Assembly (NCBI GenBank): GCA_965242805.1
Contig: CBDETD010000002.1
Span: forward strand, 682,001 to 746,000
Direction: 5' to 3'
DNA from: JANQEU01 sp965242805
Lineage (GTDB): Bacteria > Bacteroidota > Bacteroidia > Cytophagales > Cyclobacteriaceae
DNA: 64,000 nucleotides
How positions within the stretch are numbered: the stretch's first letter is position 1; each line of letters starts with the position of its first letter. Shown here piece after piece: positions 61,726 to 64,000 of the stretch. The position numbers and the translations under genes were made by a program. The notes beneath the pieces are model-generated. The model worked only from the letters and a program-made list of their open reading frames with translations. It was not told the origin of the DNA and did no database searches.

Positions 61726-62523
61726 TTAAAGGTTAAAACCAATAACGAGTAGGTCGTCCAACTGCATTTCCGAACCCGTCCAATCTTCGATGTATTTTGT
61801 GAATATATCCTTCTGACGGGCCATCGGATATTCGAAATTCAATTCCAGCATTCCCTGGACATTTTTCTTTCCGAGTTTCTTTCCTTCCGGTCCTCCGAAA
61901 AGATCCCTCAGACCATCACTTGATAGATAAAACTTACTTCCCTGCGCACCGTCAAGGCTTATTGGAACATTGTTATAACTACGATCGACATCCCACATTT
62001 CACCAACCTGCATTCTGTCCGCCTTAACTGTCTCCATTTCCCCATTGGTCACTTGAAGGAGGTCCATTTTTGCACCGGCAAAGGTCAGTTCCCTTGCCAG
62101 CATACTGATCCTCACAATACCGACATCAGCGCCGGTCCCTACCTGCAAGTTTGTTTTTTCTTCAAACTTGGTTTTAATCTCATTGTGCAAATGAATAAGT
62201 ATCTCTGCCGGATCTTTGATTTCCATCTCTGCTAAAACCTTCTTAAGACCATTTGTATAGATCCTGGTCATCATGCTGGCCAGATGCCCGTGTCCCATGC
62301 AATCAAATACTGCTATGTAGAGGCTTTCGCGATCCTGGTGAACAAAGAAACCATCCCCGCCTACTTTGCCGGACATGGGTTTGTTGATAACAAATGCGTC
62401 TAATACACTGTGGATCTGCTCCTCCGGAAATAGAGAGAGATAATTTCGTTTAGCACTATCCTCAACCTGACCCAGGTTAAGTTGATCAGTTACTAGTTCC
62501 TTACGTGTTTTAGGTCTTTCCAA
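61726..62523 (-). CDS. PP2C/SpoIIE-type serine/threonine phosphatase
   Basis: 265 residues. Metal-binding motifs of PP2C are present: GGDG at 55-58 (KVGGDGFF), DCMGHG at 74-79 and SSDGLRDLFGG near 210, with a final Asp in LDDLLVIGF. No HAMP or sensor domain is fused, in contrast to Pseudomonas SiaA. It is a probable SiaC-P phosphatase given the family and the linked siaC. It is encoded 29 bases after the CheX-like gene. Confidence 0.9.
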   Translation of the reverse strand: MERPKTRKELVTDQLNLGQVEDSAKRNYLSLFPEEQIHSVLDAFVINKPMSGKVGGDGFFVHQDRESLYIAVFDCMGHGHLASMMTRIYTNGLKKVLAEMEIKDPAEILIHLHNEIKTKFEEKTNLQVGTGADVGIVRISMLARELTFAGAKMDLLQVTNGEMETVKADRMQVGEMWDVDRSYNNVPISLDGAQGSKFYLSSDGLRDLFGGPEGKKLGKKNVQGMLELNFEYPMARQKDIFTKYIEDWTGSEMQLDDLLVIGFNL

Positions 62524-62552
62524 AGCTGTTCGCTTTAAAAATAGCTTTTAGA

Positions 62553-63020
62553 TCACTCTAATCCAACTACGACGAAAGCTTCATGCGAATTCCACTTAAT
62601 TGGAATAATATATATTGATAAACTATCAGGTATCTTGAGTTGGTTCGGCATCCCTTCAAATACTACGGGTACCGAGATCATAAAATTAGCCCCAAGATTG
62701 GCTCTTACATTCCCTGCCACCACATTGGAGATTTCACCAGCCATATCCATGATATCTTCGGTGGAAGGGTCATCGATTCCTATGAAAATATTGATCAGGT
62801 CAGAATACATGTTCTTATCAGCAGAAATGTATACAAATCCCTTTTTGTTACCCGAGATACCTATCATACCTGTGACCTCTTTCAAAGTAAGATCATTGGT
62901 ATCCTTAAGATAAGGGGCACTCAATTCAGAATCAATATCAGTAAGATGCTTGAAGTAATTCTCAACCGAGTTGATGAACATATTGCATGTTGCCTCAAAT
63001 TCCTCCTTGCTAGCGTCCAT
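62553..63020 (-). CDS. CheX-like CheY-P phosphatase
   Basis: 155 residues, CheC/CheX/FliY fold. The single active helix MDMAGEISNVVAGNV contains Glu96-x-x-Asn99, the CheX phosphatase motif. It overlaps the CheY-like gene by 11 bases, which strongly suggests that it dephosphorylates that receiver. No MCP or CheW gene is in the window. A similar CheC-like gene with a degenerate receiver occurs at 3079-4321. Confidence 0.9.
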   Translation of the reverse strand: MDASKEEFEATCNMFINSVENYFKHLTDIDSELSAPYLKDTNDLTLKEVTGMIGISGNKKGFVYISADKNMYSDLINIFIGIDDPSTEDIMDMAGEISNVVAGNVRANLGANFMISVPVVFEGMPNQLKIPDSLSIYIIPIKWNSHEAFVVVGLE

Positions 63021-63378
63021 TTCGATCTAATAGTTTATCAAAAGCTTTCTTTAGGTCTTCAGGGTTCACTGGTTTGTACATGAATCCCCTCGCACCTTTG
63101 TCCAATGCCAACAGACCTGTCAATTTATCACTTAAAGCCGTTATGATCATGACTTTCGCCTCAGGATGGATCTGCATAATGTTTTCAAGACATGTAAGGC
63201 CATCCATTTGCGGCATGGTAATGTCAAGTGTGATCACATCTGGTTTCTTGAGTTTCACCATTTCCAATGCCTCTACTCCGTTTGCAGCGGTCCCAACGAT
63301 TTGTAGATCATAATCCACAAGATTCTTTTCTATGGTACGCCTCATTATAGAGGAATCATCGACAATCAATAGCTTCAT
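63010..63378 (-). CDS. CheY-like single-domain response regulator
   Basis: 122 residues, only a receiver. The acidic pair Asp7/Asp8, phospho-acceptor Asp52 (LDITMP), Thr80 (IITALS) and Lys102 (YKPVN) are all present, so it should be phosphorylated. It shares a 4-base overlap (ATGA) with the upstream CheA-like gene, its likely kinase, and an 11-base overlap with the CheX-like gene. There is no output domain, so it acts by protein contact. Confidence 0.94.
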   Translation of the reverse strand: MKLLIVDDSSIMRRTIEKNLVDYDLQIVGTAANGVEALEMVKLKKPDVITLDITMPQMDGLTCLENIMQIHPEAKVMIITALSDKLTGLLALDKGARGFMYKPVNPEDLKKAFDKLLDRNGR

Positions 63379-64000
63379 GATGGTATTTCTTCAGTGGTCT
63401 CCTCTACCGCTTTAAGTGGTAGCGTAATGTTCATTTCGAAAAAGTGACCAGGACTTGAATTAATAGTAAAGTCACCTTCATTTTCATCGATGATGGTCTT
63501 CACCAATCCCATTCCTGCTCCTCTGCCCGAAAAATCATCAACCTTGTCGGAGGTAGAAAACCCTCTACTAAAGATCAAGCCTGCAATCTCACCTTCTTCC
63601 ATATTTTCGGCTTCATCTGCAGAGATAATTTCCCGTTGGATTGCTCGATTTTTGATTTTCTCCAGATCAAGACCTTTTCCATCATCACAATATGACACGA
63701 TCATTTCGTTGTCTTTATTTTTATCCAGTGAGACTATGATATTTCCTTTCACCATTTTGTCGCTGGACACCCGCACATTGGACTCTTCGATCCCATGTGC
63801 CAATGAGTTCCTCATTAATTGAATGAGAATGTCGTTTATAGGTGTTACATAGTTCTCAGGAACTACAACGTTCTTTTCATTCTTGAAGAGCAATTCAACA
63901 GGTTTATCCATCTCTTTGCTCATGTTTTCCAATCCCTTTTCAAGGGAGTCGACAAACATGATGTTAGAAACAACCTGGCCCTCAGATGGGAATTTCTTGT
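63375..64000 (-). CDS. CheA-type histidine kinase, C-terminal ATPase domain (5' part outside window)
   Basis: The frame is open to the window edge, so the N-terminus is missing. The visible 208 codons cover a HATPase_c domain of the CheA class: N box LIQLMRNSLAHGIEES, G1 box CDDGKGLDLEKIK and G2 box SGRGAGMGLVKTIID, with the CheA-like lead VEKGLENMSKEMDKPVELLF. It ends 20 residues after the last strand, with no CheW-like P5 domain. The phosphotransfer domain and any sensor domain should be upstream. The stop overlaps the CheY gene start, forming a kinase-receiver-phosphatase operon. Confidence 0.9.
   Translation of the reverse strand, partial: KKFPSEGQVVSNIMFVDSLEKGLENMSKEMDKPVELLFKNEKNVVVPENYVTPINDILIQLMRNSLAHGIEESNVRVSSDKMVKGNIIVSLDKNKDNEMIVSYCDDGKGLDLEKIKNRAIQREIISADEAENMEEGEIAGLIFSRGFSTSDKVDDFSGRGAGMGLVKTIIDENEGDFTINSSPGHFFEMNITLPLKAVEETTEEIPS

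Overview
The window reads as chromosome of a member of the phylum Bacteroidota, most likely an order Cytophagales-type gliding marine or soil bacterium; the lineage is inferred from gene content only. The evidence is: FecR/ECF-sigma/STN-domain surface signalling, CarboxypepD_reg-like N-terminal domains on outer-membrane proteins, a DUF5686 protein, a GldJ-like lipoprotein of the gliding/type IX secretion system, a GlsA-GlsB glycine-lipid pair, many lipoproteins, SiaC/PP2C signalling, and promoters with the Bacteroidota -7 box TAnnTTTG. Coding density is high. No rRNA, tRNA, CRISPR array or intact insertion sequence was found.

Layout. 1-8.8 kb: the end of a FecR anti-sigma gene and its TonB-dependent receptor, a CheC-like protein with a degenerate receiver-like protein, a second ECF sigma / FecR / STN-protein operon, and a GldJ-like lipoprotein. 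9-12.9 kb: glycine-lipid synthesis (glsA, glsB), an NTF2-like lipoprotein, an aldose epimerase and a 40-codon small gene ending at a strong bidirectional terminator. 13-19.8 kb (minus strand): the translation block thrS-infC-rpmI-rplT, preceded by a TPR lipoprotein and a DUF5686 outer-membrane protein. infC has no ATG, GTG or TTG at the conserved N-terminus and probably starts at ATA.

19.8-34.5 kb is the most unusual part. An XRE-S24 (LexA/CI-type, self-cleaving) regulator faces an operon of a four-helix-bundle protein, a DUF559 nuclease-like protein and DinB (Pol IV). Farther on lie a second four-helix-bundle gene, a short DnaE-type polymerase, and DUF763 plus a methyltransferase. The operator-like dyad AATACTA-N7-TAGTATT lies in front of all three transcription units (20974-20994, a tandem pair at 28231-28269, and 32546-32566). 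At two sites it covers an exact -7 box, and at the third it lies just upstream of one. I propose a damage-inducible, LexA-independent mutagenesis/repair regulon that includes DUF763. A metabolic insert on the minus strand (M14 peptidase, sulfotransferase, amidohydrolase) separates the two polymerase genes. AATGARC-type heptamer arrays mark several junctions.

34.5-44.7 kb: LRR protein, SPFH/prohibitin-like lipoprotein, NADP-type isocitrate dehydrogenase behind an ECF sigma factor and a TPR protein, a BstA/YfiT-like enzyme, xylose catabolism (xylA, xylB) with a Gfo/Idh/MocA oxidoreductase, a MycE-like methyltransferase and a small CxxC protein. 44.7-58.5 kb: a secreted TPR-CHAT protease-like protein, beta-propeller and DUF2911 proteins, a PfkB kinase, an operon pairing a propeller-Y_Y_Y-GAF membrane sensor with a GluR0-like ligand-gated potassium channel, and a HEIGH-type metallopeptidase lipoprotein. 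58.7-64 kb: a signalling run (CheA-like ATPase, CheY, CheX, PP2C phosphatase, cation-chloride cotransporter, SiaC) that continues beyond the window.
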